Shown piece after piece: positions 1 to 8,074 of a DNA stretch of 64,000 nt (position 1 is the stretch's first letter; the number at the start of each line of letters is the position of its first letter). The notes under the pieces were generated by a model, which was given only the letters and a program-made list of their open reading frames with translations, did not search any database and had not been told where the DNA came from. A program made the translations under genes and the position numbers. The stretch is from Agarilytica sp045430305. GTDB taxonomy: Bacteria > Pseudomonadota > Gammaproteobacteria > Pseudomonadales > Cellvibrionaceae. The stretch covers positions 310,001 through 374,000 of the forward strand of contig JAILXW010000001.1 of NCBI GenBank assembly GCA_045430305.1, in the 5' to 3' direction.

Positions 1-1
1 A

Positions 2-61
2 GAGGCAAAAGAGGCGCTTGAGTATGGGGCTCAATTTTTAAAAAATGAATTGCGTTTATAG
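2..61 (+). CDS. C-terminal tail of an unknown protein (partial)
   Basis: An open frame enters from the left edge and ends at TAG (59-61), giving 19 residues ending KNELRL. It could be the end of a real gene cut by the window, or chance. It is too short to assign a family, and nothing links it to the transporter 180 bp downstream. Confidence 0.35.
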   Translation, partial: EAKEALEYGAQFLKNELRL

Positions 62-198
62 TCTTAGGTATATAAAAGATATTGTAAATATTACCTTGGA
101 ATTCTCAGACTCGCCTAAGACTCGGCAACACGGTGTTTGAATGGTATGGACTTAACCGGTACGCCTTCATGGATGAGGAGCAAGTAATGTAATATAGT

Positions 199-234
199 CC
201 CCCAAAATAAGAACGCGAAGAGCGTATTTGGGGG
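199..234 (+). promoter_or_regulatory. Leader hairpin overlapping the ribosome-binding region of the fatty-acid transporter gene
   Basis: The arms CCCCCAAAATA (199-209) and TATTTGGGGG (225-234) pair with one bulged A, and inner ACGC/GCGT can add pairs. The 3' arm ends 5 nt before the ATG at 240 and includes the only G-rich stretch that could act as a Shine-Dalgarno. The structure could therefore limit translation. Pairing is seen in the sequence; function is inferred. Confidence 0.35.
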
Positions 235-239
235 CTTTC

Positions 240-1568
240 ATGATTCAATCCACTGCCAATTTCTTCACCCGCATCATGCAGCGCTGGTTGCCTGATGCCT
301 TCATATTTGCTGCGATCATTACCTTTATTGTCTTTGTTGCCGGTATGCTCGGGCAGGGGCAAAGCCCTGTCGCCATGGCCGACCATTGGGGTAAAGGCGT
401 ATGGAAGCTTTTGAGTTTCTCAATGCAGGTGACTATCACCTTGGTGGCGGGCCATATTCTTGCGCAAACACCATTAGTGAAGGCAGTGCTTCGCGCTGTG
501 GCCAGTTTGGCGAAGACACCGCCTCAAGCAATTATGCTAATGACCTTTGTCTCAATGATTTGTTGTTGGCTCAGTTGGGGTTTTGGTTTAATCGCTAGCG
601 CCTTATTGGCAAAAGAAATCGCAGCGCGAATACGCGGTGTTCATTACGCTTTACTTGTGGCGGCGGCGTATTCAGGGTTTCTTATATGGCATGCGGGGCT
701 GTCGGGTTCGATCCCGTTAAAAATTGCCGCGCCGGATGGTGGTGCAATCAGTCAGTTAATGAATGGTCAGGCAGTGCCTGTGTCTGACACCATTTTCAGT
801 ATGCCGATTTTAACAATCTCTATTATTTTGCTTATCACGCTGCCCATTTTAAATCGCTTTATGTTACCCGCGGTGGATGAAACAAAAGAAATAGACCCTT
901 CGCTTCTGGATTCTGTTGAGCTTGAGCCGATAGACCGTTCCACTTTGACGCCGGCCGAAAAATTAGAGCACAGCTTTTTCGTTTCCGGGTTTTTGGGTTT
1001 TCTTGGCGCGACGTATATCGTAAATTATTTTCTAGAGGGCGGAAAGTTAAGTCTGAATACCATTAATTTGATTTTTGTGGTGCTTGGAATTCTCTTACAC
1101 AAAACGCCCCATAATTATTTAAAGGCTCTGCAAGATGCCATCGGTGGTGCCGCGAGTATTGTGCTTCAATTTCCTTTATATGCTGGCATTATGGGGATGA
1201 TGGTACATTCCGGTTTAGCTCAATCGGTATCAGAGTGGTTTGTATCAATTTCTAATATTTATACATTTCCTTTATTTACTTTTTTGAGCGCGGGCATAGT
1301 GAATTTTTTTGTGCCCTCCGGTGGTGGTCAATGGGCGGTGCAAGCACCAATTGTATTGCCAGCTGCGGAGTCTTTAGGTATTCCGGTTCACCAAGCGGCG
1401 ATGTCGGTAGCTTTAGGTGATGCTTGGACGAACATGGTGCAACCTTTTTGGGCGCTGCCTTTACTGGGCATCGCGGGTTTAAGCATTAAAGATATTATGG
1501 GTTACTGTACGGTCTGCTTACTTTGGTCGGGCCTTGTAATGGGCTTGGGCTTGATGTTTTTGTATTAG
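240..1568 (+). CDS. atoE: Short-chain fatty acid transporter, AtoE family
   Basis: Predicted inner-membrane carrier of the AtoE (short-chain fatty acid:H+ symport) family, which imports acetoacetate, butyrate and similar acids. The protein is about 442 residues, normal for the family, and almost wholly hydrophobic with about ten membrane segments. Family-like features are the N-terminal RWLPDAFIFA stretch, the CWLSWGFGLI segment, the GFLIWHAGLSGSIPL loop and, near residue 360, the NFFVPSGGGQW motif with a following GDAWTNMVQPFWALP motif. A TTG at 228 is also in frame, but the ATG at 240 is preferred. The gene stands alone, convergent with the next gene. No ato CoA-transferase or thiolase gene is in view, so the exact substrate is unknown. 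Confidence 0.9.
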   Translation: MIQSTANFFTRIMQRWLPDAFIFAAIITFIVFVAGMLGQGQSPVAMADHWGKGVWKLLSFSMQVTITLVAGHILAQTPLVKAVLRAVASLAKTPPQAIMLMTFVSMICCWLSWGFGLIASALLAKEIAARIRGVHYALLVAAAYSGFLIWHAGLSGSIPLKIAAPDGGAISQLMNGQAVPVSDTIFSMPILTISIILLITLPILNRFMLPAVDETKEIDPSLLDSVELEPIDRSTLTPAEKLEHSFFVSGFLGFLGATYIVNYFLEGGKLSLNTINLIFVVLGILLHKTPHNYLKALQDAIGGAASIVLQFPLYAGIMGMMVHSGLAQSVSEWFVSISNIYTFPLFTFLSAGIVNFFVPSGGGQWAVQAPIVLPAAESLGIPVHQAAMSVALGDAWTNMVQPFWALPLLGIAGLSIKDIMGYCTVCLLWSGLVMGLGLMFLY

Positions 1569-1632
1569 ATAATATTTATTATGTATTTATAAATATAAGA
1601 AAGAATAGATGTTGGGTGGTACGTCGTCTGCG

Positions 1633-2664
1633 CTAATCTACGCAAGTCACACAAGAAACCAGTACGTGACGACCGGAATGTTCACTGCGAATAGGGCGTG
1701 GGTGTTTGTCGCGACGAGTCATTGAAGCGTAGAGAATATTTTCTTTGAGAATTGTGTCGTGTTCGTGTTCAGCAGGATACAACGTAGATGAAAGCCCGCC
1801 GCTTGAGATGAATTCAGATGTATCTGTAACTACCGATTGTACATGGAGTAATTCATGGAGTAGCGCATCGGCAGGTGAGGCAACACAAAAGGGCGCTTTA
1901 TCTGAGCAGCGGTCGTAGAACTTGAGCTTGGCCGCAGAGCGAGGGTCGAAGTACACATGGACTTTTTCTATATTAATACGCGAACCTTTGATGTCGGTCT
2001 GAAAGGTGTGTGGCGCGTAAGAGAGCTTCCATTCTTTATCTGCAATCGAGTCTAGTAACTTGGTGGCCTCAGGGTGTGCCGCGTAGTAGTTTGCTATGAG
2101 TGTAATATCCCCATTTATCGTATCTGGGTCATCGTCTTGACTCACCAGATGTGAAGATAAAATCGCTTGCAGGCGTAAGCTGGTTTCTTTGTCGAAGTCG
2201 ACGGGTGCTAACGCTGTTTTCTCTTGCGGCTTACCCGGGATGTCTAGGTCTTCGCGCGTTTGAACATCTACCTGCGGTGATATCATCGCAAGGGAAACAT
2301 TGCTCATAGGTTGAATATGCTCGAATGGTGAAGCGCTTTCGTCGGTATCAGCAAACACGGCCCCCGTATTCATGCCAAAAGCCAGAAACATAATGGGCAG
2401 CAATCGCTTGCGGCGGCCTTGTATTGGTTCTTGGCGAATTTCCCTGCGATCAGCCTTGAGCACAATATGGTGCTGTTTGGCGTAGTTCAGAAGGCGTTGA
2501 AAGTAGCTTGGATCGCTATCAGATAAGCTCGGGGCGTGAACATAGTGACGCACACCGGATATAACACATGAGTGTATGGGGTGAACTGAGCTTTTCTCTG
2601 AGCGATTGGGGTGCAGAGAATGACAAATCTCAGTCCAAGCATCTAAGGTCGTGCGTCTGCTCAT
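1633..2664 (-). CDS. Membrane-anchored protein with an HELLH metallopeptidase-like motif
   Basis: A 343-residue protein with a basic, probably cytoplasmic N-terminus (1-88), one hydrophobic segment (about 88-105, RLLPIMFLAFGMNTGAVFA) and a C-terminal domain. HELLH (270-274) fits an HExxH zinc site. Downstream acidic residues in PAEHEHD (about 298-303) and a KENILYA stretch could supply the third ligand. The arrangement recalls the M91/NleD-XopG peptidase group, but the resemblance is by motif only. It is the last gene of the leftward set, 160 bp beyond the small exported-protein gene. The hydrophobic segment could instead be an internal anchor placing the zinc site in the periplasm. A substrate in the envelope, or an effector-like role, is speculation. 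The start codon has no strong ribosome-binding site. Confidence 0.55.
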   Translation of the reverse strand: MSRRTTLDAWTEICHSLHPNRSEKSSVHPIHSCVISGVRHYVHAPSLSDSDPSYFQRLLNYAKQHHIVLKADRREIRQEPIQGRRKRLLPIMFLAFGMNTGAVFADTDESASPFEHIQPMSNVSLAMISPQVDVQTREDLDIPGKPQEKTALAPVDFDKETSLRLQAILSSHLVSQDDDPDTINGDITLIANYYAAHPEATKLLDSIADKEWKLSYAPHTFQTDIKGSRINIEKVHVYFDPRSAAKLKFYDRCSDKAPFCVASPADALLHELLHVQSVVTDTSEFISSGGLSSTLYPAEHEHDTILKENILYASMTRRDKHPRPIRSEHSGRHVLVSCVTCVD

Positions 2665-2824
2665 CGGGGTGCATCCAGCTCAAGTGGCATTTTTCGAGAG
2701 TATGCTTAAAAAGATAGCAGGGTTGATATCGGTTTGACGGAATGTTTCGTTAGAAGAAACGTGGTTTTCAGCGACAAAGGTTATAAAGTGGCGAATTGCT
2801 TAGTGGAATCGGCGCTATGCGCGC

Positions 2825-3094
2825 CTATTTTTCTAGGAAGTGCGGGGCTTCAGGCGTGACTGGTTCAAAGAAGTCGCCAAAGAGGCTGTGAAGGCTCAAT
2901 TTCTGTTGGCTGTTCTTGTCGTCTTCTACATCTTGCCACGGCACCACATAGAGGACTTTCGGCAGCTCTGTATTGCCTTTGATTACAGTGGTTTCTAACT
3001 TTATTTTATCTTCCGCTAGCGTATTTGTGGAATAGGTAGAAAGCGCGAAGAGTGGCAGAATAATTGAATAGATGAACTGGCGCATAATGGGCAT
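2825..3094 (-). CDS. Small exported protein of the TPR/Exb module
   Basis: An 89-residue protein with a clear signal peptide (about 1-28, ending NTLA) and a mature part of about 60 residues (KLETTVIKGNTELPKVLYVVPW...). It has no cysteine or known enzymatic motif. Its start codon shares one base with the TAA of the upstream TPR lipoprotein gene (TAATG), so translation is probably coupled. From memory, short proteins of this type are encoded beside ExbB/ExbD/AgmX/TPR clusters in marine gammaproteobacteria. That would make it a periplasmic accessory of the same envelope complex. Function is unknown. Confidence 0.7.
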   Translation of the reverse strand: MPIMRQFIYSIILPLFALSTYSTNTLAEDKIKLETTVIKGNTELPKVLYVVPWQDVEDDKNSQQKLSLHSLFGDFFEPVTPEAPHFLEK

Positions 3095-3684
3095 TAATCC
3101 AAAGAATATTTAAGTTGTTCAACCCATTCTGTTGTTGCTTGATCAGAAGGGTTCAGCTTTATATAACTCTGATAGTATCTATAGGCCTTAGGAATGTCTT
3201 GATAATACTGATCGTATAAAAGCGCTAAATTGTAGTGTGCATTTGCGAGGTTTTTGTCGAGCTTAATTGCGTGTAAGTAGGCAGTTTCGGCGTTTTTAAA
3301 TTCTTTTTTCTCAAAAGCAATGAGCCCATGAATATTTTGTAGGGCGGCAATATTTGCGTTTAAACTTAGGGCTTGCTTAACCGTCTCAGCTGCTGCATCA
3401 AGGTCTCCCGCCAGATAGAGCGCCGTAGCGAGATTGATTTTGATACCCGTATGCCCTGGGTTCTTATTTTGTAACCGAGCAAGTTGTTTCGCGGCGCTTT
3501 TCATTTTATCGGCATCGAGCGTTGCGAGAGCCTTATTATATAGGTTGGCATCTAGTGCCGATAAATCACTGGTTGCAGGTGCTTGCACCTTTGTATCAAC
3601 CCTTTCTTTCTGTGGCCCAGGGCTAGAACAGCCGTGCAGAATTAGCAGCAGGCTTATTTGTAGAGCTAAGACGATTCTTTTCAT
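3094..3684 (-). CDS. TPR lipoprotein
   Basis: About 196 residues from the ATG at 3684, which lies 4 nt after the stop of the preceding gene. A longer frame starting at 3705 exists but would precede the signal peptide with extra polar residues. The signal peptide ends in a lipobox (LILHGC, Cys19), predicting a lipoprotein. The rest holds about four tetratricopeptide repeats (for example ALQNIHGLIAFEKKEFKNAE and LANAHYNLALLYDQ). TPRs are protein-protein scaffolds. It is similar in layout to TPR lipoproteins of pilus or gliding-motor clusters (PilF/PilW-like, AglT/GltE-like). Its operon mates, the large TPR lipoprotein and the small exported protein, suggest an envelope assembly role. Confidence 0.8.
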   Translation of the reverse strand: MKRIVLALQISLLLILHGCSSPGPQKERVDTKVQAPATSDLSALDANLYNKALATLDADKMKSAAKQLARLQNKNPGHTGIKINLATALYLAGDLDAAAETVKQALSLNANIAALQNIHGLIAFEKKEFKNAETAYLHAIKLDKNLANAHYNLALLYDQYYQDIPKAYRYYQSYIKLNPSDQATTEWVEQLKYSLD

Positions 3685-3688
3685 GGTT

Positions 3689-6526
3689 TTATTCTCGGTA
3701 AGCATCTACTTTTCCTTTTCGTTGGTATCGAACAGGGAAGAGTGTTTCTAGCTCTTTGAAGCTTTTTCCTATCCATTTGTCATATGTGTTTTCAGCCGTT
3801 CGAGACAAGTTCGTTTCGTAAAACTCTATGGCCTTTTCTTCAAAAGGGAAGGCCTGATCTTCAAGCAATATTTCGTATTGTTCGAGTTCATCATCGTTTA
3901 AATTTTTCGGCCGTTCAGAATCGAGTAGGCTCTGGCTAAAGTCTCGATATATGTCTCCTATTGCATGGGTTGATTCAGTTGTAATTGTCTGAACACCGTA
4001 TGATGATGCTTTACCATAGAGTTTTACAGAAGCCTGCATAGAGGATTTTTTTCGCTTTAAATTAAGAGCGATGGGTTCGACCAGTTTCCGCCGTTGGTAC
4101 TCACGTTTTTGCTGATTCGCTAAGTCTAAAATGGTAGTGGACGCGATATAAGTAGTACGATCAGTTTTTTCACCTTTTGTCGCTCGCTGGTCAGATTTCT
4201 GGATTTTATTTTGCCAGAAGTAGCGTTTCTGATAATCGCCTTTTTTCTTATAGAGCTCGCTCAGTGTATACATAGCTTCTAAGTTTTGGGCATAAGGCTT
4301 TTGATAGGTGTGCGCGTAATCGCGAAAAGCACGTATAGCACCGTCGACATCGTTTTTGGTTTGATACAGTTGCGCAGCTTGCCATTGAGCAGCCATTTTA
4401 ACTTCTAGGTTGTTTTCAAATTTGGCAATTTTTTCAAACTCTTGCGCGGCTTTGCCTTTTTGGTCTGAATTGAGGTAGGCGACAGAGAGCTTCTTCGATA
4501 CATCTTTGGCAAATTTATGTTTCGGGTAACGAGCCTGAAACTCTTGAATCAGTACAATGGCTTGGTTCCAGCTCTTATTTTGCATGCTCATCGCAACGGC
4601 ATCGTATAACCCCGTGGAAGCTAGCTCAGAATGTGGTGCAATTTTCACGATGCGGGTAAAGTTGCTCAATGCCAAATCTTCAGCGCCATCTTTCTTGGCG
4701 AGCTCGGCCTGTCGATATATCGAGAGGGCGATGCTGTCACGAAATTTGCCTGCTTGTTTTCGTGTTGTAATAGGTGAATCAAGCAATTCCATGAATACTG
4801 CTTCTGCATCGGGGTATTGAGCGGTCTCTAGGTATGCGCGGGCTTTAAGTTGGTCGACCGCGTGATGCGTTCGCGAGCTGGCTGCGTCAGGAATAAAATT
4901 CGCGATAGTGATCGTACGATCGTACTGTTTGGATGTATATGCGCGTTCGGCCGCGTTTTTAGCGATAGATTCACTACGAGCATCGGTTGGGTAAAGTTCG
5001 ATAAAGCGCAATGCAAATTTCAGGTGTTGATCGAGCCATTTTGTCTTACCTTGCTCGCTTGTAGTTTCTGCAACTAGATCACTTGTGAGTACAATCGTGG
5101 AATAGGCGGCCTTTTTATCGAGGACTATGTCGTCATCGTATGCTGCAAGAGCAAAGTATTTAAGTGCGCCTTGTTTTTGTTTTGCACGCATTAACAGTTC
5201 TGCGTAAAGCGCATATATATTGTCTTTATTTGCGTAAGCGCTGAAGTGTTTTAAATAACGTGAATACCAAAGGTTAGCACGCTCAAAATCTGGCGCCTTG
5301 CTCTTGTTTTGGTAGCGGTCGTGATGGTACGAACTGACTTGTGTTAAGTATTCGCGCATTTTATTTTGCGAATCTTTAAGCGTTGTTTCGTCGGCGATAT
5401 TTTTCCAATAGTTCGCACCGGGTTGATAGCGCGTATAGTATTGTTCAATAGAGGCGAATACTTTGCTAGTAAAACCGCCTTCACGCCATGCGGCGATGAT
5501 CTTTTGATCTGCATCGGGTGCATTTGGGTTTAGGCGATTGCTATTGCTAAATTCGGTAAGAATCTTTGCTGCATCGCTGAAGCGTTTTTGGGCTAGGAAT
5601 ATATCGCTTACAGTGGAATAAGTGAGATACAAATACGGGAAGTTGTTACGGCTTGCAAAAAATTGATCGATGGACAGTTGGCCATAAGTGTAAGAGAAGG
5701 CCAGCCCGATGGCGCGAAAATATTCGGAAAACTGGGATTTTTCTGAGGCCGTTAAGTTTTTATACGGTTCGAATTGGTGAAATTCGACAGCGTCGACGTA
5801 GTCGTTTAGTGCTTCAGCATACAATTGTTGTTTGTAGCGCGTCCAGCCGCGTTTGAAGAGAGACTTTTCATAAAACTTTTCGCTGCTTGGGCTAAGAATA
5901 ACCTCTGTATAGGCGTCTTCGGCTGCGATGTAGTCGCCGCGAGCGAACACGGCCTCACCAATGCGAAACTGAGCTTCTGGGTAGTAGGGGGAGCGATTAT
6001 ATTTACTGGCAAGTATCTCTAAGGTTGCGATAGAGTCACTGTATCGGCCTGCTCGATCATAGGCCTGTGCCAGCTGGTACATCACCGTATCGTTGTTCTT
6101 AGCATCAGGGTAATCTCGCAGCGTAGTTTCCAGTAAGGAAATAGTACGTTTTAGCGATTGGGAAATGTCTAGATCGCTATCTTCCGTATCTGTTTCCGAC
6201 TTCAACGAGTCACTTAATTCAAGTTCTAGCTGCGCTAAGCGCGTGAGCGCTTTTTGACGCGAGGTATCGTTAGAGGCGGCTTTCTCGACGTAGCTACGAT
6301 AGGCTTTACGGATATCTTCCCGAGATTTTTTTTTCAGTTCTGGTGCGGTAGCGCTTACGTCTTTGTTATTAGGTTTGCTTTTCTTTCTTTGATATTCCCG
6401 GGGCGAAGCCGTGTCGATATCAGCAAGAGTAGGGCCAGAAGACTCTTGGTTTGAGCTGCAGCCATGTAAAAGTGCAAGGCACATACAAGATGCCAGCATA
6501 AAAGATGAAAATCTATTCAGTGTCAT
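3689..6526 (-). CDS. Large TPR-repeat lipoprotein
   Basis: A 945-residue predicted lipoprotein. The signal peptide ends at the lipobox ALLHGC (Cys23), followed by a Ser/Thr/Lys-rich linker to about residue 65. The remainder is a long chain of TPR-like helical hairpins (for example NDTVMYQLAQAYDRAGRYSDSIATLE near 145 and YPEAQFRIGEAVFARGDYIAAEDAY near 185). Such solenoids are typical of large envelope scaffold proteins such as the GltE/AgmK-type components of myxobacterial motility complexes. Its start overlaps the end of the preceding TPR gene by 14 bp, which indicates one transcript and coupled translation. Similarity to Glt proteins is structural and contextual; sequence orthology was not tested. 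Confidence 0.8.
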   Translation of the reverse strand: MTLNRFSSFMLASCMCLALLHGCSSNQESSGPTLADIDTASPREYQRKKSKPNNKDVSATAPELKKKSREDIRKAYRSYVEKAASNDTSRQKALTRLAQLELELSDSLKSETDTEDSDLDISQSLKRTISLLETTLRDYPDAKNNDTVMYQLAQAYDRAGRYSDSIATLEILASKYNRSPYYPEAQFRIGEAVFARGDYIAAEDAYTEVILSPSSEKFYEKSLFKRGWTRYKQQLYAEALNDYVDAVEFHQFEPYKNLTASEKSQFSEYFRAIGLAFSYTYGQLSIDQFFASRNNFPYLYLTYSTVSDIFLAQKRFSDAAKILTEFSNSNRLNPNAPDADQKIIAAWREGGFTSKVFASIEQYYTRYQPGANYWKNIADETTLKDSQNKMREYLTQVSSYHHDRYQNKSKAPDFERANLWYSRYLKHFSAYANKDNIYALYAELLMRAKQKQGALKYFALAAYDDDIVLDKKAAYSTIVLTSDLVAETTSEQGKTKWLDQHLKFALRFIELYPTDARSESIAKNAAERAYTSKQYDRTITIANFIPDAASSRTHHAVDQLKARAYLETAQYPDAEAVFMELLDSPITTRKQAGKFRDSIALSIYRQAELAKKDGAEDLALSNFTRIVKIAPHSELASTGLYDAVAMSMQNKSWNQAIVLIQEFQARYPKHKFAKDVSKKLSVAYLNSDQKGKAAQEFEKIAKFENNLEVKMAAQWQAAQLYQTKNDVDGAIRAFRDYAHTYQKPYAQNLEAMYTLSELYKKKGDYQKRYFWQNKIQKSDQRATKGEKTDRTTYIASTTILDLANQQKREYQRRKLVEPIALNLKRKKSSMQASVKLYGKASSYGVQTITTESTHAIGDIYRDFSQSLLDSERPKNLNDDELEQYEILLEDQAFPFEEKAIEFYETNLSRTAENTYDKWIGKSFKELETLFPVRYQRKGKVDAYRE

Positions 6527-7934
6527 ATAGTTTGGCTAGTCCGTATTGAGATTGGCTCATGTAACTATTTAGATGTGATATGTAGTTCTGCGTTTCATTT
6601 ACGATCACTTGCGTAACGCTTTTATTTAATGCGCGCTTTAGGCTTTGAATGTGCTTTTGTTGTTTCTTCGTGGCTTGCGATTCATCGAGCGCGTGAAGAA
6701 TTCGATACACTTGTTGTTTACCGCTGGATATCTTTTTTAACCATCCATTCTTAATCTGGTTTTCTCCAGAAGCTTCTAGCAACGTAATTTGAGCGCCAAG
6801 CTCGCTCGCTTTTAATTGGTAGAAGTCGATGGCATCGGCATAACCGTTAGACGCTTTATCGAGATCGCCAATCTGGTTGTAGGCAAACGGGGTGAGCAAG
6901 TAGGATTCTAGAGAAACCAGGTCTTCTGTGGGCGATTCTCGTAAGCGCCTAAAAGCGTTGATAGCGCCAATAAAATCTTTTTGTGACAGTGCGCATAACC
7001 CAATACCGTGTAGCGCACGTTGCATATATTCACTATTTAAATGGACTTTTCGAAAGGTTTTTCGGGCGTTGCGATAAAATTCGTGTTGCAGTTGCGAATA
7101 GCCTAAGATAACCAAGAGTCGGTTGTTCATTTCGTCTTCTTTGTCAAAGTTCTCTGATGCGAGCGCTTGTTCAATAGCAAGTTGAGCATCTGTCCACCAG
7201 CCTTGGCGTATATGCGCTATCGCCATGTTGAGGCGGCTGCTCGGGTAATAAATAGAGTCATCTTCTATTTTTTGGTAAATTTTCAGTGCTTCACGGTGTT
7301 TTTTCTGATCTTGTAAAATAATTCCAAATATAAGTGTGGCGTAGTCTCGCTCTTTTTTCGTTAGGGGCTTACTTGTTTCAATAGAGGTAAGGTGTTTAAC
7401 GGATTTTTCGTATTGGTTGTGAGAAAAATAATATTCGCCCAACACGTAGTTAACTTTAGATTGGGTATAAAAGCTCGCGTGCGAAAATGCTTCATTGGCG
7501 AGCTCGAGCGCGCTCCTTTCAATTTTATGATCAAGCAGCTGAGCGATAAAGATCGGCATGGTCTTGTGATCAATGTTTTTCTTGATTAGGGGGAAGTTGG
7601 CAAGAATAACTGCGTTTGCAAATGCGTCTTGATTGTTTTCTAGGAAATAAACAACTGTGTTTTTCAGTTCTTTTAAAGAGCGCTTTATATATATAGTACC
7701 TTTAAGCTCACTAGATGCTTGATCGTAGTATTCCTGTGAAACTTGCGCGATCTCATTCGCGATACGATTAAAGTTGTTTTCAATCTTGTCTGAGCTAGCA
7801 AAGCTATTCTGAGCGAGGCTGATAAGAATTGCTACAGCGATCAAAAATGTGCGTGCTAGTCTCAAGGAGTATGTACGCAGAGCCATTGCGAAAGCTGCCG
7901 ATAAAGGCTGAGGGTAAATTTTAGAAAATTCCAT
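6513..7934 (-). CDS. Exported TPR-repeat protein
   Basis: About 473 residues. A signal-peptide-like segment (LARTFLIAVAILISLAQNSFA, about residues 26-46) is better placed if translation begins at the in-frame ATG at 7886 (MALRTYS); neither start has a clear ribosome-binding site. There is no lipobox, so the product is probably periplasmic or membrane-tethered. The mature part carries several TPR units (for example KVNYVLGEYYFSHNQYEKSV and ALHGIGLCALSQKDFIGAINAFRRL). First gene of the leftward TPR set, separated from tssH by 140 bp containing a hairpin. It likely works with the two TPR lipoproteins and the Exb-type motor encoded at the other end of the locus (inference from context). Confidence 0.75.
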   Translation of the reverse strand: MEFSKIYPQPLSAAFAMALRTYSLRLARTFLIAVAILISLAQNSFASSDKIENNFNRIANEIAQVSQEYYDQASSELKGTIYIKRSLKELKNTVVYFLENNQDAFANAVILANFPLIKKNIDHKTMPIFIAQLLDHKIERSALELANEAFSHASFYTQSKVNYVLGEYYFSHNQYEKSVKHLTSIETSKPLTKKERDYATLIFGIILQDQKKHREALKIYQKIEDDSIYYPSSRLNMAIAHIRQGWWTDAQLAIEQALASENFDKEDEMNNRLLVILGYSQLQHEFYRNARKTFRKVHLNSEYMQRALHGIGLCALSQKDFIGAINAFRRLRESPTEDLVSLESYLLTPFAYNQIGDLDKASNGYADAIDFYQLKASELGAQITLLEASGENQIKNGWLKKISSGKQQVYRILHALDESQATKKQQKHIQSLKRALNKSVTQVIVNETQNYISHLNSYMSQSQYGLAKLYDTE

Positions 7935-8008
7935 TCGTCGTTAGTGTTGCGCTGTTGGTTATATCTCTATGTCGAGATGTATCTCTTATAAAAAACGCCT
8001 TAACAAAG

Positions 8009-8037
8009 AATGCTGGCCAAGGTGTTTGGCCAGCATT
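8009..8037 (-). terminator. Strong hairpin between tssH and the TPR genes
   Basis: Perfect 12-bp arms AATGCTGGCCAA (8009-8020) and TTGGCCAGCATT (8026-8037) with a 5-nt loop, 38 bp downstream of the tssH stop. On the leftward transcript the hairpin is not followed immediately by a U run; a T6 stretch comes about 16 nt later. It may be a leaky terminator or a processing/stability element that separates T6SS from TPR expression. Confidence 0.55.
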
Positions 8038-8074
8038 ACAAGGTTTTAGTCGTTCGTATGGTACCCGCTACGAT

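Noticed and set aside
228..239. TTG at 228 as the start of the fatty-acid transporter
   Set aside because: It adds only four residues, lies inside the hairpin arm, and the ATG at 240 matches the family N-terminus better.
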